A DNA stretch of 64,000 nt from Tolypothrix tenuis PCC 7101 (GCF_002368295.1 NZ_AP018250.1:152165-216164), one strand, 5' to 3'. Shown: positions 16,923 through 26,125, counted from the stretch's first letter. The notes: generated from the sequence alone by a model not told the origin. Numbers and translations: made by a program.

Positions 16923-18280
16923 CGGGACTTAAACGAAAATCAAGCCCAAATGTAGCCTAAACTAGCTTTATAAGCAGCAAACACGTCACGATTTAAGTTC
17001 AACCAATCAATAAATCGGAAAGACATAGCGGTTCTAAATGCCTCTAAAGCTTCAGTAAAAGTGTTCAAAGGTTTGTTAGCCCATCGTCGTCTCAATCCTC
17101 CAGTCAACCGATGCCAAAGAATAAAAGTGTAGGCACAAAAAACCAAAATAAAATGGCGCAGTAAACTCCTTTGCTCTCGAACTTGATATTCCTTAAGCCC
17201 TAACCATCCCTTAGCTTCCCTATAAAAAACTTCGACCCAATTCCTTTGAGAATATGTATCAACTATCCATTGTGGTGTAACAATAGACGGTGAAACATTG
17301 GTGATGAAATAGTCGATATCAGTGGCTGCTGAGAAAGTCGGAGCATTCATAACGATAGCGATATTTCGCTTTCCACTTAATCCTGATATTTCTACTTCAC
17401 AAGTTACTACCCATAATGTTTTGGGTTTATCTAACTCTATTTGAATTTCCGTGAAAGCCTCTTTAGATAAGCTCTGAGCTAATTCATCTAACCGAATTGT
17501 TTGTTGAATATCATCTGTTTGATTAACTGTTACTTTTCGATTTTTAGCTAACCCTCCTAAATATTTTAACTGCCGTTTTTCCAACTCTAACAAAAATGAC
17601 GTATTGTTGCCGTATCCAGCATCTACAATTACTATCCCAGGTTGATATTTTCTTTTAAGCGTTTTATCTATTAACTTGACTGCTAGTTCTGGTTTTTTCT
17701 CAAATCGAGGGTCTTGTTTCCCTTGAGCTAAAGAATCAGCGTGTTGATATAACTCTATATCTAACGGTAAGCTTTTTCTGCCATCATATAAATGCGTTGT
17801 TACTACTACGATTCCATTATCTGTTTTGCCGATTTCTCCAATATACTGTCTCCCCACACCAGCAGTAAAATTACCACTCTTTCTGTGACCAGAATCATCA
17901 ATTATTAAGCTAAAACCTCTACTAATTCTCGTTTGACTGCACTTATTCATGATTTCTAATCGACGCTCATTCACCTCCCCACTAGACCAAGGTGCTTCGG
18001 TTAAAAAGTGATGTAATCGGTGGTACGTTACACCTACAGCATTATCCGCCATTTGAAACAGGTTTTTTCTCTCACTTTCACCTAATAAACCCCCTAGATA
18101 GTGCCTAAACTCTCTTTTTTGCGCTTTATTAGTAAACACATCATCAAATCTTTGACACCATCTTTCAAAGCATGGTGGCATCGCTGTGGGAGTGGTTTCT
18201 TTCATGAGCTTTTTCTAACGTGAAAGCTATGTTAGTTAAGCATTATACTATTTTTTAGCCTGATTTTTGTTTAAGTCCCG
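16923..18280 (-). mobile_element. IS701-family insertion sequence with 4-bp target duplication CTAC
   Basis: A 1358-bp element. Its ends are inverted repeats: CGGGACTTAAACGAAAATCA at 16923 and, read inward on the other strand from 18280, CGGGACTTAAACAAAAATCA. CTAC flanks both sides (16919-16922 and 18281-18284). Length, 4-bp duplication and transposase type fit the IS701 family. It carries one transposase gene on the minus strand. Confidence 0.9.
16940..18205 (-). CDS. IS701-family DDE transposase
   Basis: A 421-residue transposase of the IS4/IS701 type. The catalytic triad is visible: D103 or D104 in LIIDDSGHRKSG, D195 in IVIVDAGYGN, and E329 in FYREAKGWLGLKEYQ, the Y-R-E-K signature. The N-terminus (WCQRFDDVFTNKAQKREF) is the usual helical DNA-binding region. 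The frame is intact and the stop lies inside the terminal repeat, so the element is probably still active. It interrupts a gene of the replication block. Confidence 0.92.
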   Translation of the reverse strand: MKETTPTAMPPCFERWCQRFDDVFTNKAQKREFRHYLGGLLGESERKNLFQMADNAVGVTYHRLHHFLTEAPWSSGEVNERRLEIMNKCSQTRISRGFSLIIDDSGHRKSGNFTAGVGRQYIGEIGKTDNGIVVVTTHLYDGRKSLPLDIELYQHADSLAQGKQDPRFEKKPELAVKLIDKTLKRKYQPGIVIVDAGYGNNTSFLLELEKRQLKYLGGLAKNRKVTVNQTDDIQQTIRLDELAQSLSKEAFTEIQIELDKPKTLWVVTCEVEISGLSGKRNIAIVMNAPTFSAATDIDYFITNVSPSIVTPQWIVDTYSQRNWVEVFYREAKGWLGLKEYQVREQRSLLRHFILVFCAYTFILWHRLTGGLRRRWANKPLNTFTEALEAFRTAMSFRFIDWLNLNRDVFAAYKASLGYIWA

Positions 18281-18500
18281 CTACGAAAACCTCTGGGAGA
18301 AAATTGGTACAACTCCGGTTTCGTATAATAAAATTCGCTCTGATTATGAAACTCTAGCTACTGATATTCGTTCTCGTGTAGTCAAACACGCAGCGAAAGA
18401 GGGATGGGGTAAGAAGTCTTCAAATAACAACAAACACCCTGTTACAGCAACTTCAACTGAGAGTAATACTAAGATGGAGCAATTGTCACTGTTTTAATAA

Positions 18501-19199
18501 CTAATTGTTAGTACTTTTTTCAACACTCCTCCCAAATTCCTTCCTCTCTTTGTCCGTGAGAGGAGGAAGTTCTTCCTTGTAATAAAAATTGCCTAATTTC
18601 TGACACTGATTGACATAAATTCGTCTTGCTGATTCACTTGCCCTCAAGTCCTGACGCAAAAGTAATTTAAATGATTTTTCACGCTCCTTCAATTCTTTTG
18701 CTGCTACAAGAATTTCTGGTGATAAGGCAGGATTTTCATAAGTAGAATAAAGTTCCTCACTTGATGAATAAACGCTTAGTCTATTACCAGCAGGTTGAGT
18801 TAGAAGACGCTGGGTATTATACGAACGCCATAGACCTAACTTTTCGCGCCGTAGTGACTCAATTTCAACCTCACCAACTCGGTCTGGAGTACTGCGCCGC
18901 ACGTAGATAAAACAAGCTTTATCAGCCGCTACAGTCAAACTCACTTTTACACCATTACCATCAAAATAAAACGAGTCAATTAAGTCGTTATCTGCACTAA
19001 CTTCTCCAAGCTTCTCTTTAGTTGATAAATCAGGTAACACTTCTGAATTTAACGACGGCGTAGCATTATTAATATTAGCTGAAGATAATGAAGGCGTAGG
19101 TGAAGGATTTGATTCTATAGCTGAAACTTTATTTTCTTTTTCTGGAGATGAACATCCAACCACTAAGAATAATAATCCTATAAATAAATATTTTTTCAT
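18501..19199 (-). CDS. Putative lipoprotein
   Basis: A 232-residue protein with a classical lipoprotein signal: KKYLFIGLLFLVVGCSS, where the Cys at residue 16 would be lipidated. A Ser/Pro/Asn-rich linker follows (about 17-65), then a mixed domain with SLTVAADKACFIYVRRST. Two C-terminal helices include LRASESARRIYVNQCQKLG. No family is recognised. It is convergent with the IS-split gene and probably in one transcript with the gene at 19241-20416. Confidence 0.6.
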   Translation of the reverse strand: MKKYLFIGLLFLVVGCSSPEKENKVSAIESNPSPTPSLSSANINNATPSLNSEVLPDLSTKEKLGEVSADNDLIDSFYFDGNGVKVSLTVAADKACFIYVRRSTPDRVGEVEIESLRREKLGLWRSYNTQRLLTQPAGNRLSVYSSSEELYSTYENPALSPEILVAAKELKEREKSFKLLLRQDLRASESARRIYVNQCQKLGNFYYKEELPPLTDKERKEFGRSVEKSTNN

Positions 19200-19240
19200 A
19201 AATATAAATTTGTCTTTATTAGCCGATAGCAGAATATTAA

Positions 19241-20416
19241 TTATTGTTTTCCATCCAAACGACCTGTTTGATAAAACTCAAGAAGGTTAGGGAAAGCTTT
19301 TTGTAGCAACCAGTTCCGCCCAATTTCTGATTCGGGAATATTTGAAGCAGCCATGTAATAACTACTTCTGTAAGCAGCTACACCTAAACAAGCTTGTAGG
19401 CTGGATATAGCCCGTGAAGAAACTGGAATAGCCATCAAATCTTGTATATGACTAGGATGATAATTTTGTCCTACCAGTAAAAAATGAACTAAAGTATGAA
19501 CCAACCGGGGTAAGACAACTGTTCGGTCTTGCCAACGTTCTAAACGGGTCTTGATACGGAAGTAATCAGGTAAATCAGCTGCTTGAGATTCATCAAGGAA
19601 CAAATCGCTTTGGCTTTCGATAAAATTAGAATCCAGACCTATAAACTGTTTAAGAAAAACAAGCGTTTTGCCCCAACGTTCGTGTTCCTTAGTTTTAGGA
19701 GAGAATGCACCTTCTGAATACTGTGAACCATACTTTTCTTGAAGCTGTACAACCGCTTCTTGATTGATATCACCTTGCCAGTCAGATTCAACAAAAAACT
19801 CTTTTAAAATATCTTGCAAGTAGATGGATGAAAACTCATTAATATTTGGCGCTTCATCATCAAAATCATGTTCATAAGTATTAACAATAAATTTCTCTAA
19901 CTCGATTTCTAACTCTTGCTTTCTATTAACTGGTAGTAATGATTGAGCGTCTTCTAACGATAAAGGAAAATCTAAATAAGGATGACCTTTGGCTAAGTAA
20001 GAATCACCCAAATCTGCCAAACTTTCAAGCGCAAGAGTCCGGGCAAAATACTCATCTTGTGGGTGTACGCATATCCCCTCTAATTCCTTATCCACCAACA
20101 TCATAGTAATTGCCAGTAGAGCAAACCATGAAGCATCGTGCAAACAAGTTGGTAAATCAGCAATTAAATCTACTAACTTCAGTTCTAGAATTTCTCTCCA
20201 AACGCCTATCCTAGCGGTATTGGAAACATCACAAAAATGCTCAACCTCTTCTCCAACATATGTTTCTCCTAACCACGTAAGATTTTCTACTTGCAAAGGT
20301 GAAGAGTAGTCAGGAGTTAGCTGACTTTGGCTGTCTTCATCGAACTGTATCCACATCAGAGCCAAGAGTATCAGCTTACAAATACTTACTCGCTTCACGA
20401 GAAGATATTCAAGCAT
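19241..20416 (-). CDS. Hypothetical acidic protein
   Basis: A 391-residue protein rich in Asp, Glu and Leu, mostly helical, with no motif that I recognise. The first 20 residues of the longest frame are hydrophobic (VSICKLILLALMWI), but this may be upstream sequence rather than a signal; a start at the internal Met of MWIQFDED is possible. TRLERWQDRTVVLPRLVHTLVHFLL and SSRAISSLQACLGVAAYRSSYY are predicted helices. It lies 41 bases upstream of the lipoprotein gene on the same strand. Confidence 0.5.
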   Translation of the reverse strand: MLEYLLVKRVSICKLILLALMWIQFDEDSQSQLTPDYSSPLQVENLTWLGETYVGEEVEHFCDVSNTARIGVWREILELKLVDLIADLPTCLHDASWFALLAITMMLVDKELEGICVHPQDEYFARTLALESLADLGDSYLAKGHPYLDFPLSLEDAQSLLPVNRKQELEIELEKFIVNTYEHDFDDEAPNINEFSSIYLQDILKEFFVESDWQGDINQEAVVQLQEKYGSQYSEGAFSPKTKEHERWGKTLVFLKQFIGLDSNFIESQSDLFLDESQAADLPDYFRIKTRLERWQDRTVVLPRLVHTLVHFLLVGQNYHPSHIQDLMAIPVSSRAISSLQACLGVAAYRSSYYMAASNIPESEIGRNWLLQKAFPNLLEFYQTGRLDGKQ

Positions 20417-20605
20417 AAGTCATTACTTATAGTTTTTAGATACATACGACAATAATTGCGATCCCACCATAGCACAGGATAATTGGCCGTTCCTTAGTAA
20501 AAACCGCAATGTAATGAGAAACAGGAATCAAAAATAACTCATAAGTATGAAGCAAAAGATGAGCTTTAAATAAAACAAGTCGTCAAAATGATAAATCCTA
20601 AAAGA

Positions 20606-20622
20606 ACTAATGCTGACGCAGC
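20606..20622 (+). repeat. 17-bp element upstream of ssb, shared with 27595-27611
   Basis: ACTAATGCTGACGCAGC occurs here, 29 bases before the ssb ATG, and again 31 bases before the ATG at 27643. Its core GCTG-ACG-CAGC is a hyphenated palindrome. The similar position in both leaders suggests a shared operator or leader element; coincidence is not excluded. Confidence 0.4.
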
Positions 20623-20651
20623 AATAAGAGAAATATATAAATTCTCGCGTT

Positions 20652-21035
20652 ATGAAGTATATCAACAAAGTCATGCTAGTTGGCAGATGTGGACAAGAAC
20701 CCGATCTGAAATATTTCGAGTCCGGTGCAGTTAAGGCTTCAATCTCTATTGCAGTAAGACCCCCCTACAGAAGTGAACAAGCTCTTTGGTTTGATTTAGT
20801 CGCTTGGGGAAATCAAGCAGAAGTGATTGGAAATTACGTTCGTAAAGGAACTCAGATTGCAATTACTGGTGAGTTTGGATTTGATCGTTGGGCTGATAAA
20901 AATTCTGGCACTATGCGGCAAAAGCCTGTAATCACAATCAACACCATCGAATTATTAGGTTCACCCCGTAAGGAAGAATCTACATCTACTTCTGCACCAA
21001 ACGAAACACAGGCTGTAGCTAACGCAAATTTTTAG
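20652..21035 (+). CDS. ssb: Single-stranded DNA-binding protein
   Basis: A 127-residue OB-fold SSB. Typical features are NKVMLVGRCGQEPDLKYFESG, ALWFDLVAWGNQAEVIGNYVRKG and ITINTIELLGSP. It ends in QAVANANF, without the acidic tip (DDDIPF-type) through which most SSBs recruit partners; an acidic tip is found instead on the next gene product. It coats single-stranded DNA during plasmid replication or transfer. It is read separately from the leftward genes before it. Confidence 0.88.
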   Translation: MKYINKVMLVGRCGQEPDLKYFESGAVKASISIAVRPPYRSEQALWFDLVAWGNQAEVIGNYVRKGTQIAITGEFGFDRWADKNSGTMRQKPVITINTIELLGSPRKEESTSTSAPNETQAVANANF

Positions 21036-21108
21036 AAAGTTACAAATCGCTTATGCAGTGTAAATCATAGGCGATTAACCATCTAATCAATCTACAAATC
21101 AAACGACC

Positions 21109-21528
21109 ATGATTCATAATACTGCAACTATTAATCTTAAATCAGTGAACACAACCCACGACAAAGAAGGTTCCTTGATTGCTTTTGGAATTGCTGAATT
21201 CTACTACCGTTCCAAGGAAGGAGTCGTTACTGACGAGATACCATTCCGTTCCAAGGGCGCACCTGCTGTCGTCATCAACGAACAGGGAGAAGGCGTACAT
21301 GGTACAGCAGAAGGATATCTTGATTTAGTAGTAGATAACAGGGGTGAGTACAAAGAAAAGATTGCCACATTCGTAATTAGAAACTTTATCTCAACACAAC
21401 CTATTAACGAACTTACCCAAGTTAGCAAAAACTCTCACTCGCCTGAAACTCCTGATTTTGTTAAGGAACTACTCGAAGATAACGTTACTTCGACAAATGA
21501 AGACTTAGATGAAGAACCTCCATTTTAG
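21109..21528 (+). CDS. SSB-like beta-rich protein with acidic C-terminal tip
   Basis: A 139-residue protein. The first 100 residues are beta strands (TATINLKSVNTTHDKEGSL, then FGIAEFYYRSKEG, then YLDLVVDNRGEYKEKIATF) compatible with an OB fold. A flexible linker follows and the end is EDLDEEPPF, close to the acidic SSB tip that binds repair and replication proteins. It follows ssb by 73 bases and is closed by a terminator. It may act with the tip-less SSB or compete with it. The fold is an inference from pattern only. Confidence 0.5.
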   Translation: MIHNTATINLKSVNTTHDKEGSLIAFGIAEFYYRSKEGVVTDEIPFRSKGAPAVVINEQGEGVHGTAEGYLDLVVDNRGEYKEKIATFVIRNFISTQPINELTQVSKNSHSPETPDFVKELLEDNVTSTNEDLDEEPPF

Positions 21529-21544
21529 AACCAATTAACTGAAT

Positions 21545-21594
21545 AATGCTAGTCCAGACAGGTTTACTGGTTTGAACTAGCGTTATTTTTTTTC
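21545..21594 (+). terminator. Intrinsic terminator after the ssb operon
   Basis: AATGCTAGT pairs with ACTAGCGTT (inner arms 21548-21553 and 21576-21581) around a long loop, followed by ATTTTTTTT. Confidence 0.75.
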
Positions 21595-21666
21595 AAAAAT
21601 CCAAAATAAAAATCCACTGTTTGGTAGAATCGCTGACATGGGTTCACAAAATCGCTTCATTAATAT

Positions 21667-22437
21667 ATGTCATCAACCAAAATAATTGCCACTTTCAATC
21701 AGTCAGGTGGTGCAGCTAAGACAACTATTACACACAATCTTGGATACCACCTTGCTAAAAAACACCGTGTACTGCTTGTGGATATGGACCCACAAGCATC
21801 ACTAACAGCTTTTATGGGATTAGGGGAAGTCAAGCTGCAAACTGAACAAACTATCTATGGTGCGATCGCTGAAGAAACTCCCCTGTATATATGGGAAAAA
21901 CCTATTCACGGGATGCACATTGTACCAACAAATATCCAATTGGCAGGTACGGAGCAAAAAATTTTTCATGACTTGACCATCGACAACCGCCAACGGCTCA
22001 AGTTTGTGCTATCAAATGTACTTGACCAGTATGATTATATTTTGATTGATTGCCCGCCTTCTTTAGGAATCCTAAGCATTATGAGCTTAGTAGCTGCTTC
22101 ACACGTTATTATTCCTGTTGAAACGCAATATAAGTGCTATCTTGGCACCAACCAACTGCTAGAAACAATTGCCCGACTCAAAAAAGGAGGACACCAGAAA
22201 TTACAAATTGCCTGTATAATTCCAACCAAATACGATAATCGTAATCTTCAAGACACAGGAATACTGGAAGAAATTAAACAACAGGTTGAAGGACGGATAC
22301 ACGTTACTGCCCCCATTCCTAAATCAACAGCTTTTCCTGACGCAACCCAAGCACATCTACCACTTGCACTCCACAAGAAAAACCACCCCGCAGTTAGCAT
22401 ACTCGAAGAAATTACAAAATATATTATTCAACTATGA
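21667..22437 (+). CDS. parA: ParA-type partition ATPase
   Basis: A 256-residue P-loop ATPase: Walker A FNQSGGAAKTT (about residues 9-19), switch region VDMDPQASLTAFMGL, Walker B YILIDCPPSLG, and the C-terminal PKSTAFPDATQAHLPL typical of ParA. The usual KGGVGKTT is changed: the signature lysine position is Ser and the second Gly is Ala, a variant I associate with cyanobacterial ParA proteins. With ParB, which overlaps its stop codon (ATGA), it segregates the plasmid over the nucleoid. Confidence 0.9.
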   Translation: MSSTKIIATFNQSGGAAKTTITHNLGYHLAKKHRVLLVDMDPQASLTAFMGLGEVKLQTEQTIYGAIAEETPLYIWEKPIHGMHIVPTNIQLAGTEQKIFHDLTIDNRQRLKFVLSNVLDQYDYILIDCPPSLGILSIMSLVAASHVIIPVETQYKCYLGTNQLLETIARLKKGGHQKLQIACIIPTKYDNRNLQDTGILEEIKQQVEGRIHVTAPIPKSTAFPDATQAHLPLALHKKNHPAVSILEEITKYIIQL

Positions 22438-23420
22438 GCCAAAAACGCGAACTAGAAAAACTTACTGGACTGGATAATTTATTTGGAGATGAAGAAGAAC
22501 AATCTTTATCTGATTCCACTTTACCTTTATCTCAAATCATCCTTCCGCCGAGTCAGCCTCGTCGCTATTTTGACCCTGTAAAACTCAAATCGCTCGCTGA
22601 CAGCATTAGGGAAGTAGGGTTACTAGAACCCATTGTTGTTAGAAAGATTCACGAAGATAAGTATGAGTTGATCGCTGGTGAACGCCGTCTCAAAGCTTGT
22701 GAAATTGCAGGACTTGAGGAAATCCTTGTAGTCATTATTGAATGCGACGAAAAAAAAGCTCGTAAACTCCGCTTAGTTGAAAACCTCCAAAGGGAAGACC
22801 TCAATGCTTACGAGGAAACTATCGGAATTCTCGAATTACTAGCCGAAGAACTCGATGTTGACCAAGAGACAGTGGTCAAACTGCTCTATGACATGAATAA
22901 CGAAAGCAAAGGTAATTCTAACCATAACGTTATGGTTAGTGATGAAGGACGAATCATACAAGATGTATTCTTGAGGTTAGGAAAAATTACTTGGCAGTCA
23001 TTTGTAGCCAATCGTCTTCCTTTACTCAAACTCCATTTAGATATCCAAACCGCACTGCAAAAAGGTGAAATTGAATATACAAAAGCTAAGGAAATCAACC
23101 GGATAAAAAATGATGATGAAAGACAGAAAGTTTTAAATAAAGTGATCATAGAAAGTTTATCACTATCTGAAATTAGGATTCTAGTAGGAAATATTCTTCA
23201 GCAACAGTCAGAAAGTAAGCCATCATCTCATAACCAAGAGCAAAAAGAAAAAGTTGATAAAATATACAAAGCACTTAGAAAAAGTAAAATTTGGAATGAT
23301 GAGAAAAAGCTAAAAAAAATTAATAAGCTTTTTACTCAAATTGAAGCACTTCTAGAAGAAGAAAACAAAGATGATCCTTCTTTACAGCAAGGTAGTCTAG
23401 TCTCGGACAACTCTCTGTAA
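22434..23420 (+). CDS. parB: ParB-type partition protein
   Basis: A 328-residue protein. The ParB/Srx domain is clear: LSQIILPPSQPRRYFDP, SLADSIREVGLLEPIVVRK, YELIAGERRLKACEIAG (the GERR CTP-binding motif) and LRLVENLQREDLNAYEE. A helix-turn-helix region follows. The C-terminus is long and lysine-rich, probably coiled. It binds parS sites and works with the overlapping ParA gene. I could not identify a parS sequence nearby. Confidence 0.9.
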   Translation: MSQKRELEKLTGLDNLFGDEEEQSLSDSTLPLSQIILPPSQPRRYFDPVKLKSLADSIREVGLLEPIVVRKIHEDKYELIAGERRLKACEIAGLEEILVVIIECDEKKARKLRLVENLQREDLNAYEETIGILELLAEELDVDQETVVKLLYDMNNESKGNSNHNVMVSDEGRIIQDVFLRLGKITWQSFVANRLPLLKLHLDIQTALQKGEIEYTKAKEINRIKNDDERQKVLNKVIIESLSLSEIRILVGNILQQQSESKPSSHNQEQKEKVDKIYKALRKSKIWNDEKKLKKINKLFTQIEALLEEENKDDPSLQQGSLVSDNSL

Positions 23421-23476
23421 AAGGTACTGGATGGCTAGAAGTCAACTCATAGATTAAGTCATCATTACAGAGTATA

Positions 23477-26095
23477 TTAACTGAGGATTTCTACATAGCC
23501 ATCCGTTCCATTAACCCGAATTCTCTGTCCGTCATCGATCAGTTTGGTAGCATTATCCACTCCAACAACTGCACTTATGCCATATTCACGTGCGATAACT
23601 GCTCCATGTGTCATTAGACCACCAACTTCGGTAACTAGGCCTTTTATGGATACAAACAATGGTGTCCAGCTAGGGTCAGTAAAGGAGGTGACTAATATAT
23701 CTCCATCTTCTAGATCGGCATCTTCCATGTTTAAGATGACACGCGCTCGTCCCTCTATAACTCCGGAGGAAACAGGTAGACCTACAATAGCTTCGGCTGG
23801 AAGATTTGAGCGTTTGTATCGACCTGCAATGATTTCACCATCAGACGTAATAACACGTGGGGGAGTTAGTTTTTCATATAATTTGTACTCATCTTTTCGT
23901 TTGCCGATCATCCGGTAATCAATTTTATTTGTGCCTACGACTTCGCGAAGTTCTTCAAAAGTGAGATAGTATATATCTTCTTTTTCATGAATAACGCCCG
24001 CTTGTAAGAGTTGTTCGGCTTCTTTGAGTAAAGCTTTCTTATAAACAAAGTAGCGATTAATCATGCCGTATTTTGGATATTCACGATAACCGATGAAATT
24101 CCGGATTAAGCCGATCATTCGTTTTGTCTGTTCGGACTTTTGTTCACCATCCGGTAATTGCTGCAATCGCTCTAATAACTCTTGTTCTTTTTTCAAAGCT
24201 GACTGTCGCCCTTGCTCAAATTTGCGATCGCCTGCACCAGGCTCAAAGTTTTTGATATGACTGAGAATCATGGGGACAAGTGTAGTTGGTTTTTCACTCC
24301 AACGAGGTCTTGTAATATCGATTTCTCCGGCACATCGCATTCCGTATTTGCTGAGATAAGCATAGATAGCGTCTTGGGTTTCCTTTCCGCCATTAAACTT
24401 AACCAATTCATCCAAAAAGCTATCATCTTTTACTTGTTGTAAATAATCAATTACTTCAGGATAAGGACGAATCACATCTGCGACATCCAATAGTTCCAGA
24501 CCCATTTCGGAAGTAATATTGTTGGGTACAGATTGAGAAAGCGTGTCTGCTACGTTTTTTTCATCTAACCACTCCTGCATTTTTTCATTGATCCACGATG
24601 AAGCATTCATAGCAGTCATAATCACGCCAAAACTTTGTGGATCGGATAAACTCTTCTTTAATTTCTGGATATCTTCTTGAATAAAATCAATCAGATCCGC
24701 TCCTGATTTCGTCTGGATGTTCTGTTTTAAATCTTCTATCGATGTTTGACTACGCCCAATCAAATCAGAAACGATCGCCGGATCGTATTCGGTCAGCGTT
24801 TGAAAATCCAAAGACGATGCACCCTTATTGCTGTTACCGGAACTTTGTTCTTGCTTGTCATCTGGTAACAATTTTATGAAATCTCCCCGATCTAGTATGG
24901 TCATAAGTGCGTCCCTTATAAGCGGATCGGATTTTCCCAAAACATCTACCAGAATTGTTCTTCTCACAGGTGAAGCTAAATCATGGGTGATATCAACAAA
25001 CAAACGTCCACCCGCTTTATACATGGGTCGAGCAGCTGTTAACTGGAATAAAGACAATCCCAATGGTTTGATGGGGTCGGTCATCATTTGTTGATGACTA
25101 ACAGATACATAAACATGATTTTCCTGATCATTTGCTTCAGGAATGGGATATAAAGTCGTGATGGGGCGACTCTGGACAAGATAAAATGTCTCATCAACCA
25201 AACACCATTCGATGTCCTGGGGGCAGCCGAAATGTTCTTCAATCTTTCTACCGATGCGCTCAAGCTGCAAAATCTGCTCATCTGTCAGTGCTTGCCTATT
25301 CTGCCGTTCAGTCTCAATCTCCTGTTCTGTCGTCCCGCCATCTTTTAAGGCGTAAATAGCCAGTTTCTTAGTAGATATCTTCTTATCGATCACCTTGCCG
25401 TTGCACACTTTATAGATATCAGCATTCACCAGACCTCTGACCATAGCTTCACCAAGTCCGAAGCCCGCATCAATGGATAACACCTTCCTATTAGAAGTGA
25501 CGGGATCGGCAGTAAATAAAATTCCTGCCACCTGCGGAAAGACCATTTTCTGAACAACCACAGACAGGTAGACTTTACGGTGGTCGAAGCCGTTTTGGAG
25601 GCGGTAAATTACTGCTCTCTCAGTAAATAGCGATGCCCAGCACTTGCTGATATGCTGATAGATTGCCTCCTTTCCGATAATGTTCAAATACGTATCCTGC
25701 TGACCTGCAAAAGAGGCTGTCGGTAAATCCTCAGCAGTTGCGCTAGATCGTACTGCATAGGCATTTTTTTCTCCAAGCCTGGAGAGAAGGCGGGTGATCT
25801 CTTCATTAATGTCTTGAGGAATGGTTATCCCTTCGATGAAAGAGCGAATCTCACCGCTAAGTTCACTGATTTTATGCCGGTCTTCCACCTTCAGAAGCGA
25901 TAACTGATCGAGTAATTCGTTAATCGACGACGTTTCCCCAATTATTCTTTTAAAAGCTTCACTAGAAATACAAAAGCCATCTGGTACGAGTATTCCTTCA
26001 ATCTTGGTAAGTTCCCCCAGGTTCGCGCCTTTACCACCAACGACCTTGAGTTTTGTTTTGTCAATATCTTGAAAACAAAGGACAAATGAACTCAT
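23477..26095 (-). CDS. rph: Rifampin phosphotransferase (PEP-synthase-like)
   Basis: 872 residues from the ATG at 26095, which has an excellent AAAGGAGG. N-terminal ATP-grasp domain: VVGGKGANLGELTKIEGI, AVRSSATAEDLPTASFAGQ, GILFTADPVTSN, DIEWCLVDETFYLVQSRPI. A long central domain follows, then the phosphohistidine domain with GGLMTHGAVIAREYG (His about 830). This is the architecture of RPH enzymes, which transfer the beta-phosphate of ATP to rifamycins. Length is close to characterised RPH (about 865). It is probably an acquired resistance gene: its strong Shine-Dalgarno and PTS-like family are unlike its neighbours. A PEP-utilising enzyme of other specificity cannot be excluded. Confidence 0.8.
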   Translation of the reverse strand: MSSFVLCFQDIDKTKLKVVGGKGANLGELTKIEGILVPDGFCISSEAFKRIIGETSSINELLDQLSLLKVEDRHKISELSGEIRSFIEGITIPQDINEEITRLLSRLGEKNAYAVRSSATAEDLPTASFAGQQDTYLNIIGKEAIYQHISKCWASLFTERAVIYRLQNGFDHRKVYLSVVVQKMVFPQVAGILFTADPVTSNRKVLSIDAGFGLGEAMVRGLVNADIYKVCNGKVIDKKISTKKLAIYALKDGGTTEQEIETERQNRQALTDEQILQLERIGRKIEEHFGCPQDIEWCLVDETFYLVQSRPITTLYPIPEANDQENHVYVSVSHQQMMTDPIKPLGLSLFQLTAARPMYKAGGRLFVDITHDLASPVRRTILVDVLGKSDPLIRDALMTILDRGDFIKLLPDDKQEQSSGNSNKGASSLDFQTLTEYDPAIVSDLIGRSQTSIEDLKQNIQTKSGADLIDFIQEDIQKLKKSLSDPQSFGVIMTAMNASSWINEKMQEWLDEKNVADTLSQSVPNNITSEMGLELLDVADVIRPYPEVIDYLQQVKDDSFLDELVKFNGGKETQDAIYAYLSKYGMRCAGEIDITRPRWSEKPTTLVPMILSHIKNFEPGAGDRKFEQGRQSALKKEQELLERLQQLPDGEQKSEQTKRMIGLIRNFIGYREYPKYGMINRYFVYKKALLKEAEQLLQAGVIHEKEDIYYLTFEELREVVGTNKIDYRMIGKRKDEYKLYEKLTPPRVITSDGEIIAGRYKRSNLPAEAIVGLPVSSGVIEGRARVILNMEDADLEDGDILVTSFTDPSWTPLFVSIKGLVTEVGGLMTHGAVIAREYGISAVVGVDNATKLIDDGQRIRVNGTDGYVEILS

Positions 26096-26125
26096 CAGTT
26101 TTCCTCCTTTGGCAATTGATACTAC

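Larger units (their letters stand above)
16464..18497 (+). pseudogene. Replication-block gene split by the IS701-family insertion
   Basis: The 5' part (16464-16922) and the 3' part (18285-18497) form one continuous frame once the insertion sequence and one copy of its 4-bp target duplication are removed. The junction then reads KNFNY followed by ENLWEK, giving a protein of about 223 residues. The 5' part alone runs 11 codons into the IS before stopping at 16955; the 3' part could restart at a TTG (18267) inside the IS end. The intact protein would start with a clamp-like QHSLF (residues 4-8) and end in QLSLF. LLDLAGASREIVQYIAGP and IAVDRLDAALQEI suggest a helical DNA- or replisome-associated protein; the family is unknown. 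The exact repair of the frame points to a recent insertion. Confidence 0.8.

Noticed and set aside
18267..18497. A separate 76-residue gene after the insertion sequence
   Set aside because: Frame and target duplication show that it is the 3' end of the gene at 16464, and its TTG start lies in the IS end.
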